NCBI RefSeq assembly: GCF_002117935.1
Contig: NZ_BDJE01000016.1
Location: 62,001-126,000 of the forward strand
Length of the DNA: 64,000 bases
Origin: Nocardioides sp. PD653-B2
GTDB taxonomy: Bacteria > Actinomycetota > Actinomycetes > Propionibacteriales > Nocardioidaceae
Direction: 5' to 3'
A model generated the notes under the pieces. That model was not told the origin of the DNA. It worked only from the letters and a program-made list of their open reading frames with translations, and ran no database searches. Every line of letters begins with the position of its first letter. Position 1 is the stretch's first letter. Positions 17,576 through 25,018 of this stretch are shown piece after piece. The position numbers and the translations under genes are program-made.

Positions 17576-18082
17576 ATGCGATGGATCATCAGTGCCGTGG
17601 TCATTGGGTTGCTCACGCTCGCTGGCTGCGGCACCACAACCGCGAACTCCCCGGCCGCTGGTGGTGCTCCGATCGGGACCGGGAAGGTCGCCGACTACGA
17701 CTTCTCCGGCACCACGCTCTCCGGTGCCGCCTTCAACGGAAGCACTCTGAAGGGCAAACCGACCGTTCTCTGGTTCTGGGCACCGTGGTGCCCGACCTGC
17801 CTGGGCCAAAGTCCGAATGTTGCGGAACTGGGCAAGAAGTACGCCGGCAAGGTCAACATCGTCGCGGTGAGTGGCCTGGCCACCAAGGAGATGATCGACG
17901 ACATCGCGCCGGCCATTCACAACGTGACCCACCTGGTCGACACGAAGGGGACGATCTGGAACCACTTCCACGTCGAGGCCCAGAGCACGTTCACCGTGAT
18001 CTCGGCTGACGGAGAGATTGTGTCCGAGGGCTACCTGGAAGACGCTCAGCTGGACGCCTTGGTCGCACGGCTGGCCGGCTGA
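17576..18082 (+). CDS. TlpA/ResA-like thioredoxin lipoprotein
   Basis: A 168-residue exported thioredoxin-fold protein. A lipoprotein signal peptide ends at LTLAGC (Cys18), so it is probably anchored on the outer face of the membrane. The redox motif is WCPTC (Cys72, Cys75). The fold continues to residue 168. The next gene encodes CcdA, the membrane electron carrier that typically reduces such proteins, 5 bp downstream. It probably reduces disulfides outside the cytoplasm. No ribosome binding site is evident, consistent with leaderless expression from site A. Confidence 0.88.
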   Translation: MRWIISAVVIGLLTLAGCGTTTANSPAAGGAPIGTGKVADYDFSGTTLSGAAFNGSTLKGKPTVLWFWAPWCPTCLGQSPNVAELGKKYAGKVNIVAVSGLATKEMIDDIAPAIHNVTHLVDTKGTIWNHFHVEAQSTFTVISADGEIVSEGYLEDAQLDALVARLAG

Positions 18083-18087
18083 CCGCG

Positions 18088-18993
18088 ATGGATGCCGGTT
18101 CGATCGGGCTCGCGCTCGGCGCGGGCATGCTGGCGGCAGTGAACCCGTGTGGCTTCGCTCTGCTGCCGGCGTACCTGTCGCTGTTCGTGCTGGACCACCA
18201 GCAGCTCCCCCGCCAGGTCGCCGTGGTCCGCGCGGTCCGCGCCACCATCGCGCTGACGACCGGGTTCGCGGCGGTGTTCCTGGTGTTCGGTCTGGCGGTG
18301 GCGCCGGTCGCTGCGTCGGTCCAGGCTTATCTGCCGGCGTTCACCGTTGTGCTCGGGATCGTGGTCGCAGTTGCTGGGCTGTGGGTGGCCCTGGGGTGGC
18401 GGCTGCCCACGCTCAGGGTTGGCGGGCGCCGCAGCGGAGGCGGGAAGCCGCCGACCGCAAGCTGGACTTCCATGTCCGGCTTCGGGGCGAGCTATGCGGT
18501 CGCTTCCTTGGGGTGCACGATCGCGCCCTTTCTCGCCGTGGTGGTGGCATCGTTCCGGTCCGGCTCTACCGCCGAGGGGCTGGTTCTGTTCCTTGTCTAC
18601 GCCGCAGGGATGGGCCTGGTGGTCGGAGCGGCGGCGGTCGCCACGGCCTTGGCCCGCGGCGGGCTGATCACCCGGATGCGCTCACTCGGCGGAGCCCTTC
18701 CTCGAATCGGCGGCCTGGTCCTGCTGCTCGCCGGCGCCTACGTGGCCTGGTACGGCGTCTGGGAGCTGCGGGTACTCCACGCGGGCGCAGGCACCGATCC
18801 GCTGGTCAGCGCAGCGGAGTCCATCCAGCGATGGCTTGCCGACCGGGTTCAGCGGTTCGGCGCCGTGGGCTTCGCCGTCGCGCTGGGCGGACTGGCGCTG
18901 TTTGCCTACCGGCGTCCGCGCCGCCACACATCCATCACCCCACCAACCAAACCCTTCACACGGGACCCCCAGCGAGTCGAGGAGAAGTCATGA
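18088..18993 (+). CDS. CcdA-type membrane thiol-disulfide electron carrier
   Basis: A 301-residue protein with six or seven membrane helices. The paired cysteines of the family are visible in NPCGFALLPAYL (Cys21) and SLGCTIAPF (Cys143). CcdA carries electrons from cytoplasmic thioredoxin across the membrane to exported thioredoxins, here most likely the upstream lipoprotein. A C-terminal extension after the last helix is basic and proline-rich. The stop overlaps the ATG of the DUF427 gene (ATGA). Confidence 0.9.
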   Translation: MDAGSIGLALGAGMLAAVNPCGFALLPAYLSLFVLDHQQLPRQVAVVRAVRATIALTTGFAAVFLVFGLAVAPVAASVQAYLPAFTVVLGIVVAVAGLWVALGWRLPTLRVGGRRSGGGKPPTASWTSMSGFGASYAVASLGCTIAPFLAVVVASFRSGSTAEGLVLFLVYAAGMGLVVGAAAVATALARGGLITRMRSLGGALPRIGGLVLLLAGAYVAWYGVWELRVLHAGAGTDPLVSAAESIQRWLADRVQRFGAVGFAVALGGLALFAYRRPRRHTSITPPTKPFTRDPQRVEEKS

Positions 18994-19322
18994 GAATGCA
19001 GGCCGTCTTCAACAACACGGTCGTCGCCGACAGTGCCGACACCGTGGTCGTCGAGGGCAACCACTACTTCCCGCCCGACTCGCTGCGGCCGGAGTACCTG
19101 CGGCCCAGCCGGACCCGGACTCTGTGCCCGTGGAAGGGCCTGGCCTCCTACTACGACGTCGAGGTCAGCGGCGTGACGAGCCCGAACGCAGCCTGGCACT
19201 ATCCCCGGCCGTCGCCCCTGGCGCGCCGGATCAAGGGGCGCGTCGCGTTCTGGAAGGGTGTCGAGGTCCGAGCAGTCCCGGCCGACACCGCGGAGACCCT
19301 GCCCGAGGGCCCCAGGCGATGA
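18990..19322 (+). CDS. DUF427 domain protein, copy 1
   Basis: A 110-residue single-domain protein with the DUF427 hallmarks VEGNHYFPPDS, CPWKGLASYYD and a late FWKGVEV. It is followed without gap by a glutaredoxin fusion and preceded by CcdA, both through 4-bp overlaps. The biochemical role of DUF427 is not established; the conserved Cys-Pro-Trp-Lys-Gly stretch is a candidate functional site. A second copy lies at 26548-26901 with the same core motifs, in another thiol-related operon. Confidence 0.85.
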   Translation: MRMQAVFNNTVVADSADTVVVEGNHYFPPDSLRPEYLRPSRTRTLCPWKGLASYYDVEVSGVTSPNAAWHYPRPSPLARRIKGRVAFWKGVEVRAVPADTAETLPEGPRR

Positions 19323-20065
19323 CGTCCGAGATCGAGAAGCTCGATGTGACGGTGTACTGGCGTCCGGGGTGCGGCTTCTGCCAGATCCTGCGCCGCGAGC
19401 TTGACCGGGCCGGGCTCGAGCGCACCGAGGTGAATATCTGGGAGGACCCGGAGGGTGCCGAGCTGGTCCGCTCCGTGGCCTGGGGCAACGAGACTGTGCC
19501 GACCGTCGTGATCGGCGACAAGGCGCTCGTCAACCCTTCAGCCCGAGAGGTCCTCGCGTTGGCGGGTGCCCCGGCTGGGATCGGGACTGCACCCGCAGGC
19601 ACCGGGCGAAGGCTGACGGCAATCGCTGACTCAGGCTGGAGCCTCGCCGCGGGCGTGGGGTGGCTGATTCTTGCCCTGACCCATCCGACGACCACCTACC
19701 ACCTCGCCCCGCTGCTGACGGCCGTTGCCTGGCCGCTGACCGTGGCGCGGAGACCCGCCTCGCGCGGGAGCCGGGACGGTCTCCGGGCCGTGACCGGAGG
19801 TGCACTGCTCGCCGGGCTGGTCCTGGGCGTGCTGGCCCTCGCCGGCGCCCTGGATGGACCCGCATTGATCGGCTCGACTGCCGCGCGGGAGTCGTTGATC
19901 GTGATCGCCGTGGGGACCTTGATCGGCTCTGCCGTGGTCAGACCCCGGGGTGGGTCGAGCCCCAGCCGGGGCTCGGAGACCAGGACTCTCGAGTCGGTGC
20001 CCGGCAGCGGCGGCGGCTGCACGGACGAAGCGTGCGACCTACCCGCGCCCGACCTCACGTCCTGA
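19319..20065 (+). CDS. Glutaredoxin domain fused to a membrane domain
   Basis: A 248-residue protein. Residues 1-85 form a glutaredoxin/mycoredoxin-like domain with redox motif CGFC (Cys18, Cys21) and a TVPTVVIGD segment (the cis-Pro loop). Residues about 98-215 contain four or so hydrophobic segments, followed by a tail with one Cys-x4-Cys pair (CTDEAC). It probably reduces mixed disulfides at the membrane. A shorter relative with CPNS in place of CGFC is encoded at 23474-23983. Last gene of the operon starting at 17576. Confidence 0.8.
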   Translation: MTSEIEKLDVTVYWRPGCGFCQILRRELDRAGLERTEVNIWEDPEGAELVRSVAWGNETVPTVVIGDKALVNPSAREVLALAGAPAGIGTAPAGTGRRLTAIADSGWSLAAGVGWLILALTHPTTTYHLAPLLTAVAWPLTVARRPASRGSRDGLRAVTGGALLAGLVLGVLALAGALDGPALIGSTAARESLIVIAVGTLIGSAVVRPRGGSSPSRGSETRTLESVPGSGGGCTDEACDLPAPDLTS

Positions 20066-20095
20066 GCGCATCCCGTCGGGCTGGCTGAGTGCGGC

Positions 20096-20635
20096 TCAGC
20101 GCAGGGCTGCCGCTGCCGCGATCACCTGCTCAACGGGCGGGTAGTCACCGATCCGCTTCCCGATGTGCTGCCAGCGGATTGAGCCGGCCTCGTCGAGGAT
20201 CACGACGCCTGGGCTTCGCACGGTGTCGCGCGTGATGCTCTGCGGTCGGTAGCCGCGGCGCAACGAGCCGACGTAGGCCACGGCGCCGCGCGGGTTGAGC
20301 ATCCGGACGCCGAGCGGTGCGGCGGCGCCCACTGCCTCGCGGAACTCGTGCTCCGGGTCGAGCAGGAGCGGCATCGAGACGCCCTTCTCGTCCCGCAGCC
20401 ACTGTGCCTGGTAATCGGCTGACCCACCGACCGAGGCGACGCCGATACCGGCCTCGGCGAGCCCGGCGCCCTGAGCGTCAAGCTCGACGCACCACTCCTG
20501 GCACGGCAGGCAGCCGAAGTATCGCACCAACTGGATCACGGTGAACCGGTTCCCGGCGAGCAGATCGCCAAGCCGAACGAGTCGACCCTCAGGGTCGGTC
20601 AGGGTCAGGTCGGTGGGCACGAGGGTGGCGGTCAT
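20096..20635 (-). CDS. Peroxiredoxin-like (AhpC/TSA-fold) protein
   Basis: A 179-residue redoxin-fold protein with LVRYFGCLPCQEWCVELDA, giving Cys42, Cys45 and Cys49 near the usual peroxidatic position, and a C-terminal SPGVVILDEAGSIRWQHIGK pattern that is standard for this fold. The extra cysteines form a C-x2-C-x3-C arrangement unlike classical peroxiredoxins, so activity could be peroxidase or disulfide exchange. A good ribosome binding site (GAAGGA) lies before ATG 20635. It is convergent with the upstream glutaredoxin operon. Confidence 0.75.
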   Translation of the reverse strand: MTATLVPTDLTLTDPEGRLVRLGDLLAGNRFTVIQLVRYFGCLPCQEWCVELDAQGAGLAEAGIGVASVGGSADYQAQWLRDEKGVSMPLLLDPEHEFREAVGAAAPLGVRMLNPRGAVAYVGSLRRGYRPQSITRDTVRSPGVVILDEAGSIRWQHIGKRIGDYPPVEQVIAAAAALR

Positions 20636-20703
20636 GGGCTTCCTTCGGAGGTAGGTGTCGAGGGTGATGAACAGATCGGGCAGGACAGGGTGGTCGGGGC
20701 AGC

Positions 20704-21108
20704 TCAGGCGAACGTGCCCAGCCAGGTCGTCAGGCCGTAGAGCAGTGCGTAGGTGAGGACGGCGATCCCGAAGCTCATCGTCAGCTTCGGCCACACCCGG
20801 CGCGCTCCGGCAAGGGTGCACTGATTGCGGCGCTTGAGCGACCAGGCAACCAGGCCACCCAAGACGAGCAGACCGGCGAGCCGGAAGAACCAGGCGTACC
20901 CGTCGTAGAGGGTGTTGGCCCACGCGTACGCAGTTCCGGCACCCACCACACCGACCATGGCCAGGACGGTCGGTCCGACGCAGCACAGGATGCCGGTCAG
21001 ACCAGCCAGCACACCGATGCGCACCGACGGCAGGGGTGAGGCCGATTCCCGTGACGAGTCGAGGTCGTCGCGCTCACCCGACGGGGAGGGGCTGGTGGAA
21101 GTGCTCAT
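20704..21108 (-). CDS. MerT-like small membrane protein with vicinal cysteines
   Basis: A 134-residue protein with a hydrophilic N-terminus (about 28 residues) and three hydrophobic segments. The first contains GILCCVGPTVLAMVG with adjacent Cys42-Cys43, as in mercuric ion transporters of the MerT type. No MerP, MerA or MerB with full signatures is present, so mercury as the substrate is uncertain. The Crp-like site B is centred exactly 41.5 bp before this ATG on the minus strand, with a -10-like GAGACT 6 bp upstream of the start. Confidence 0.6.
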   Translation of the reverse strand: MSTSTSPSPSGERDDLDSSRESASPLPSVRIGVLAGLTGILCCVGPTVLAMVGVVGAGTAYAWANTLYDGYAWFFRLAGLLVLGGLVAWSLKRRNQCTLAGARRVWPKLTMSFGIAVLTYALLYGLTTWLGTFA

Positions 21109-21142
21109 GGGCGAAGTCTCGTCCGGATCGCGGCACGGTTAT

Positions 21143-21156
21143 GTAAGCGCGAACAC
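21143..21156. promoter_or_regulatory. Crp-like palindrome, site B (bidirectional)
   Basis: GTAAGCGCGAACAC lies between the divergent MerT-like gene and egtB. Its centre (21149.5) is 41.5 bp from both start codons (21108 on the minus strand, 21191 on the plus strand). Each side has a hexamer with A at position 2 and T at position 6 located 6 bp before the start codon: GAGACT at 21120-21115 and GAGGCT at 21179-21184. One regulator dimer could thus drive both leaderless promoters. Confidence 0.7.
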
Positions 21157-21190
21157 GTACAGGGCTCTTGGCCGCGGTGAGGCTGGTCTC

Positions 21191-22486
21191 ATGCCGACGA
21201 CTTCTGATGCACCCGACGCGGACCACGCGGACCTGTTGCGACGCTACGACGAGGTGCGGAACCAGACGGAGGCCCTGGCGGCGCCCTTGTCCGCAGAGGA
21301 CCAGACCGTGCAATCGATGCCGGACGTCTCCCCGACGAAGTGGCATCGCGCGCATGTCACGTGGTTCTTCGAGACCTTCGTGCTGGCCGACCACGAGCGC
21401 GAATTCGTTCCGTACGCCGACCAGTACTGGTTCCTGTTCAACAGCTACTACGAGGCTGTCGGACCGCGGTTCCACCGGCCACAACGCGGCGTGATCAGCC
21501 GGCCGGGGGCGCACGAAGTCGCCGAGTATCGAGCCAACGTCGATGCTCGCATGCGCGACCTCCTGGAGGCGCTCGATGAAGGAACCTTGGCGAAGATCCG
21601 CCCCACGATCGAGCTCGGGTTCCACCATGAGCAGCAGCACCAGGAGCTGCTGCTCATGGACATCAAGCACGTGCTGTCGCTCAACCCGTTGCGCCCGGCT
21701 TACGCCGGTCGCCCCGCGGCCTCCGCGACACCGGACCGGCTCGGCTGGGTGGACTTCGCCGGCGGTCTGGTGGAGATCGGGCACGGGAGCGTCGGGTTCA
21801 GCTTCGACAACGAGCTTCCGCGCCATCAGCAGTGGCTCGAACCGTTCCGGCTGGCAGACCGGCTGGTCACCAACGGCGAGTGGCTGGAGTTCATGCTGGA
21901 CAGCGGCTATTCGCGGCACGAGCTGTGGCTCTCCGACGGCTGGGCGCGAGTGCACGCCGAGGGGTGGCGGGCGCCGCTGTACTGGGTCGAACACGACGGC
22001 CGCTGGTTCGAGCACACCCTGAGCGGGACGTGGCCGCTGAACCTCGGTCTGCCGGTCACCCATGTCAGCCACTACGAGGCGGATGCCTTCGCCCGGTGGT
22101 CGGACCGGCGCCTTCCCACCGAGGCAGAGTGGGAGCACGCCGCCCACTCCACTTCCCTCACCGGAACAACTCAGGGCAACATCGCGTACTCCGAAACCTT
22201 CCACCCGCGCCAAGCTCCAGCCGCGGACGGGAGTGTCCGTCAGCTGTTCGGTGACTGCTGGGAATGGACGGGATCGGCCTACCTGCCCTACCCGGGCTTC
22301 CGGCCAGCACCTGGCGCGGTCGGTGAGTACAACGGCAAGTTCATGTCGAACCAGATGGTGCTGCGCGGGGGTTGTGCCCTCACCCCTGCCGGTCACCTTC
22401 GGCCAAGCTACCGCAACTTCTTCCCGCCGGGAGCCCGCTGGATGCAGTCCGGGGTGCGACTTGCCGACGGCGGTGCGCACCGATGA
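21191..22486 (+). CDS. egtB: Ergothioneine biosynthesis sulfoxide synthase EgtB-like
   Basis: A 431-residue protein with an N-terminal DinB-like domain carrying the iron ligands, motif HHEQQHQE (His146-x3-His150-x-Glu152; His52 in WHRAH probably the third), and a C-terminal formylglycine-generating-enzyme-type domain (RLPTEAEWEHAA, GDCWEWTGSAY, VLRGGCALTP). EgtB joins trimethylhistidine to a thiol donor using oxygen. Directly followed by egtD with a 4-bp overlap. No egtA, egtC or egtE is in the window, so the thiol donor may be cysteine rather than gamma-glutamylcysteine, or those genes lie elsewhere. Confidence 0.9.
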   Translation: MPTTSDAPDADHADLLRRYDEVRNQTEALAAPLSAEDQTVQSMPDVSPTKWHRAHVTWFFETFVLADHEREFVPYADQYWFLFNSYYEAVGPRFHRPQRGVISRPGAHEVAEYRANVDARMRDLLEALDEGTLAKIRPTIELGFHHEQQHQELLLMDIKHVLSLNPLRPAYAGRPAASATPDRLGWVDFAGGLVEIGHGSVGFSFDNELPRHQQWLEPFRLADRLVTNGEWLEFMLDSGYSRHELWLSDGWARVHAEGWRAPLYWVEHDGRWFEHTLSGTWPLNLGLPVTHVSHYEADAFARWSDRRLPTEAEWEHAAHSTSLTGTTQGNIAYSETFHPRQAPAADGSVRQLFGDCWEWTGSAYLPYPGFRPAPGAVGEYNGKFMSNQMVLRGGCALTPAGHLRPSYRNFFPPGARWMQSGVRLADGGAHR

Positions 22487-23463
22487 CAGCACCTGAGCTG
22501 ACCGGCAGCCCTGGTTTGTCAGTACTCCTGGATCCCGCGGACCTGCGGGCACAACTCAGCGACGACGTCCGCAAGGGCTTGACCGCACCGGAGAAGTGGC
22601 TGCCGCCGAAGTACTTCTACGACGACCTCGGCAGCGAGCTGTTCGAGGAGATCACCCGGGTGACCGAGTACTACCCGACGCGCGCCGAACGGACCCTGCT
22701 CCACCTTCATGCCACCGAGATCGCCGCATTGTCGGGTGCGAGCGTGTTGTTGGAACTCGGCTCCGGGTCGAGTGCGAAGACACGGATCCTTCTCGACGCT
22801 CTCTCCGGCGCCGGACGACTGAGCGGCTACGTTGCGGTGGACGTCAGCCAGGGCGCCCTCGCTGGTGCGGTGGCGATGCTTGCGGCCGAGCATCCGGGCC
22901 TGCCGGTGGAGGCCGTGGTCGCGGACTTCGAACGAGACCTATGCGCCCTTCCTGTTCCGGGGAGCCGACTGGTCGCGTTCCTGGGAGGCACGATCGGCAA
23001 CTTTGCACCCAGACAACGTGAGGGCTTCCTCTCCTCGTTGTCCGCGGCCCTGTGGCCGGGCGAATCCCTGCTCGTGGGGCTCGATCTGGTCAAGGATCCC
23101 CTGCGACTGGTCGCGGCCTACGACGACGCAGCCGGGGTGACCGCGCGGTTCAACAAGAACGTCCTCAGGGTGCTGAACCGTGAGCTCGGCGCGGACTTCG
23201 ACATCGCTGCGTTCACGCACGTCGCGCGGTGGGATCCGTACCAGGAATGGATCGAGATGCGGTTGCAGGCAGACCGAGCGATGACGGTTGACATCGCGGA
23301 TCTGGGTCTGGAGATCTCCTTCCGGCGAGGCGAGGAGATCCGGACCGAGATCTCGGCGAAGTTCAGGCGCGCGGGCATCGAGCGCGAGCTCGCGGCGGCT
23401 GGGCTGAGTCCTCAGGGCTGGTGGAGCGATGGTGATTACGCGCTGGTCCTGGCCAAAGCCTGA
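22483..23463 (+). CDS. egtD: L-histidine N-alpha-methyltransferase
   Basis: A 326-residue SAM-dependent methyltransferase that trimethylates histidine to hercynine, the first step to ergothioneine. The N-terminus has the family stretch PPKYFYDDLGSELFEEIT followed by EYYPTRAE. The SAM site is LELGSGSSAKTR; the family FLGGTIGNF and LVGLDLVKDP segments follow. ATG 22483 overlaps the egtB stop. Length is typical of EgtD. Confidence 0.93.
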   Translation: MTAPELTGSPGLSVLLDPADLRAQLSDDVRKGLTAPEKWLPPKYFYDDLGSELFEEITRVTEYYPTRAERTLLHLHATEIAALSGASVLLELGSGSSAKTRILLDALSGAGRLSGYVAVDVSQGALAGAVAMLAAEHPGLPVEAVVADFERDLCALPVPGSRLVAFLGGTIGNFAPRQREGFLSSLSAALWPGESLLVGLDLVKDPLRLVAAYDDAAGVTARFNKNVLRVLNRELGADFDIAAFTHVARWDPYQEWIEMRLQADRAMTVDIADLGLEISFRRGEEIRTEISAKFRRAGIERELAAAGLSPQGWWSDGDYALVLAKA

Positions 23464-23473
23464 TCCGGCGACC

Positions 23474-23983
23474 ATGCCGGGGCCCGCTGAGGACGTCGAC
23501 GCCAGAAGACCGCAAGCTTCCGGGGTTGAGGTGTTGTGGCGGCCTGGCTGCCCGAATAGTCGGAGGCTGCGCTCGATGCTGTGGGCCCACGATGTCGAGG
23601 CGACCTGGCGCAACGTGCTCGCCGACCACCAGGCAGCGCAGGCCGCAGCGGCGGCCAGCACTGGCGACGATTTCGTGCCCGTGGTGACGGTTGACCAGTC
23701 GGTGCTCTCGAACCCGTCGTGGGCAGAGCTTGCGGGACACATCGGCCGCGAGGAAGACGAACCAGTTCGCCCGGCGCCGCCGCGGACGTACGCCTCAGCC
23801 GGCGCGTGCGGTCCCCCTCCACCGAGTCATACCCTCAAGGTTGACGCACTCCGTGGGGGCGTGGTCCTCGTCATCGCCGTCTCGGCCTACCAGTCCGGTC
23901 ATCACGGACGCCCGCTGCTGGCACTACTTCTCGGGGTCCTGAGCTTCCTGACGTGGGCGCTGAGCCGACCGGATCCGTTGTGA
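23474..23983 (+). CDS. Glutaredoxin-like domain with C-terminal membrane segments
   Basis: A protein of about 169 residues if it starts at ATG 23474 (an earlier in-frame start would overlap egtD). The N-terminal half is a glutaredoxin-like domain, EVLWRPGCPNSRRLRSML, where the second redox cysteine is replaced by serine (CPNS, a monothiol type), with FVPVVTVD as the cis-Pro loop. The C-terminal half has two membrane helices (GGVVLVIAVSAY and LLALLLGVLSFLTW). It is a shorter relative of the fusion at 19319-20065. Its stop overlaps the lspA GTG. Confidence 0.7.
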   Translation: MPGPAEDVDARRPQASGVEVLWRPGCPNSRRLRSMLWAHDVEATWRNVLADHQAAQAAAAASTGDDFVPVVTVDQSVLSNPSWAELAGHIGREEDEPVRPAPPRTYASAGACGPPPPSHTLKVDALRGGVVLVIAVSAYQSGHHGRPLLALLLGVLSFLTWALSRPDPL

Positions 23984-24483
23984 GCAGTCGAAGCGTTTGG
24001 CCCTGGGCCGTGGCCATCGGGGTCGCGGCTCTCGATCTGCTCTGCAAGCAATGGGCGCTCCAGGCGCTGGCACCGCTGGCAGCCCAGGACACCGCGACCG
24101 TCCGGCTCGGTTTAGTGCGCAATCCCGGGGTTGCTCTGAGCCTCGGTGCCGCCCATCCCATGATGGCCGGTGCCAGCGCCGCCATCGTGGTCGGCGCAGT
24201 GGCTTGGTGGCTCGCCCGGTCGAACGGTTGGCTCTTGCAGGCGGGACTCGCGGCGATGCTCGGGGGCGGTGTCGGCAACCTCGCCGACCGGGTCCACCAC
24301 GGGGCGGTGACCGACTGGATCCATGTCGCCGGCTACCCGGCCACCTTCAACCTTGCCGATGTCGCGATCCGGCTCGGTGCTCTGACGGTCCTCCTGGCCC
24401 TGTGGCTCGGCGTTCGTCAGCGATCTCGGGCGGCCGCGCCCACCGGGGAGCGGCCGGCTATCGGCGCAGCGCCCCACCCATGA
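23980..24483 (+). CDS. lspA: Signal peptidase II (prolipoprotein signal peptidase)
   Basis: A 167-residue membrane aspartic protease with four membrane helices. Motifs are NPGVALS, GGGVGNLADRV (first catalytic Asp) and ATFNLADVAIR (second catalytic Asp). It cuts signal peptides of lipoproteins after lipid attachment. The GTG at 23980 overlaps the upstream stop (GTGA). Placement in an ergothioneine/redox operon is unusual and suggests a second, accessory copy next to the lipoprotein thioredoxin of this neighbourhood; the housekeeping copy would be elsewhere. Confidence 0.9.
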   Translation: MSSRSVWPWAVAIGVAALDLLCKQWALQALAPLAAQDTATVRLGLVRNPGVALSLGAAHPMMAGASAAIVVGAVAWWLARSNGWLLQAGLAAMLGGGVGNLADRVHHGAVTDWIHVAGYPATFNLADVAIRLGALTVLLALWLGVRQRSRAAAPTGERPAIGAAPHP

Positions 24484-24490
24484 TCGACCC

Positions 24491-25018
24491 TCACGAGGTC
24501 ATCGTGGCCAGGATCGTTGCCACGGTCTCGACGACCGCTACCGGCGGGAGGTCACCGTCTCGCTGGCCCTTGTGGCGCCAGCACACGTTGCCGCGGCCGT
24601 CGAGGACGGCGACGACGGGCAAACCTGACCCACCGGTGCCCATCGAGGCGGCCAGGGCGCCGGACGGATCGGTCAGTACGGTCAGCGAACGAGGACCAGT
24701 CGCCCCCAGACGGCCCGGGCCCGCCGACCTACGATCGTGGACAGCGACGACCGAGATGCCCCGGTCGTTCAAGCGGGCGGCTGCGTGCTCGAGTCGGATC
24801 GACCAGCGGCGAGTGCGCCGACCGTCGAGACCGGCGAAGACGAGCACGGTGAGGTGGCCCGACAACAGTTCGCCCACCGTCACCGAGTCCTGAGTCTCGG
24901 TCAGAGTGCCGGCCTGGGGGCCGATCGGGGTCACCAGCCGCAAGTCGAGGGGGACCTGGAGCCGTAGTCCGAACTCTCCCCCGGTGCCGCGCCCGAGGCG
25001 ACGCAATGCGGACCTCAT
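24491..25018 (-). CDS. Redoxin-fold protein without an active-site cysteine
   Basis: A 175-residue protein. The layout follows the AhpC/TSA redoxin fold: VTVGELLSGHLTVLVFAGLDG at the strand where peroxiredoxins carry the peroxidatic cysteine, then SLTVLTDPSGALAASMG, and a closing VVAVLDGRGNVCWRHKG. The expected cysteine position reads GLDGRRTRRWS, with no cysteine; the only Cys is near the C-terminus. It could be a structural or regulatory relative. ATG 25018 overlaps the stop of the hydrolase-OsmC gene. Confidence 0.6.
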   Translation of the reverse strand: MRSALRRLGRGTGGEFGLRLQVPLDLRLVTPIGPQAGTLTETQDSVTVGELLSGHLTVLVFAGLDGRRTRRWSIRLEHAAARLNDRGISVVAVHDRRSAGPGRLGATGPRSLTVLTDPSGALAASMGTGGSGLPVVAVLDGRGNVCWRHKGQRDGDLPPVAVVETVATILATMTS

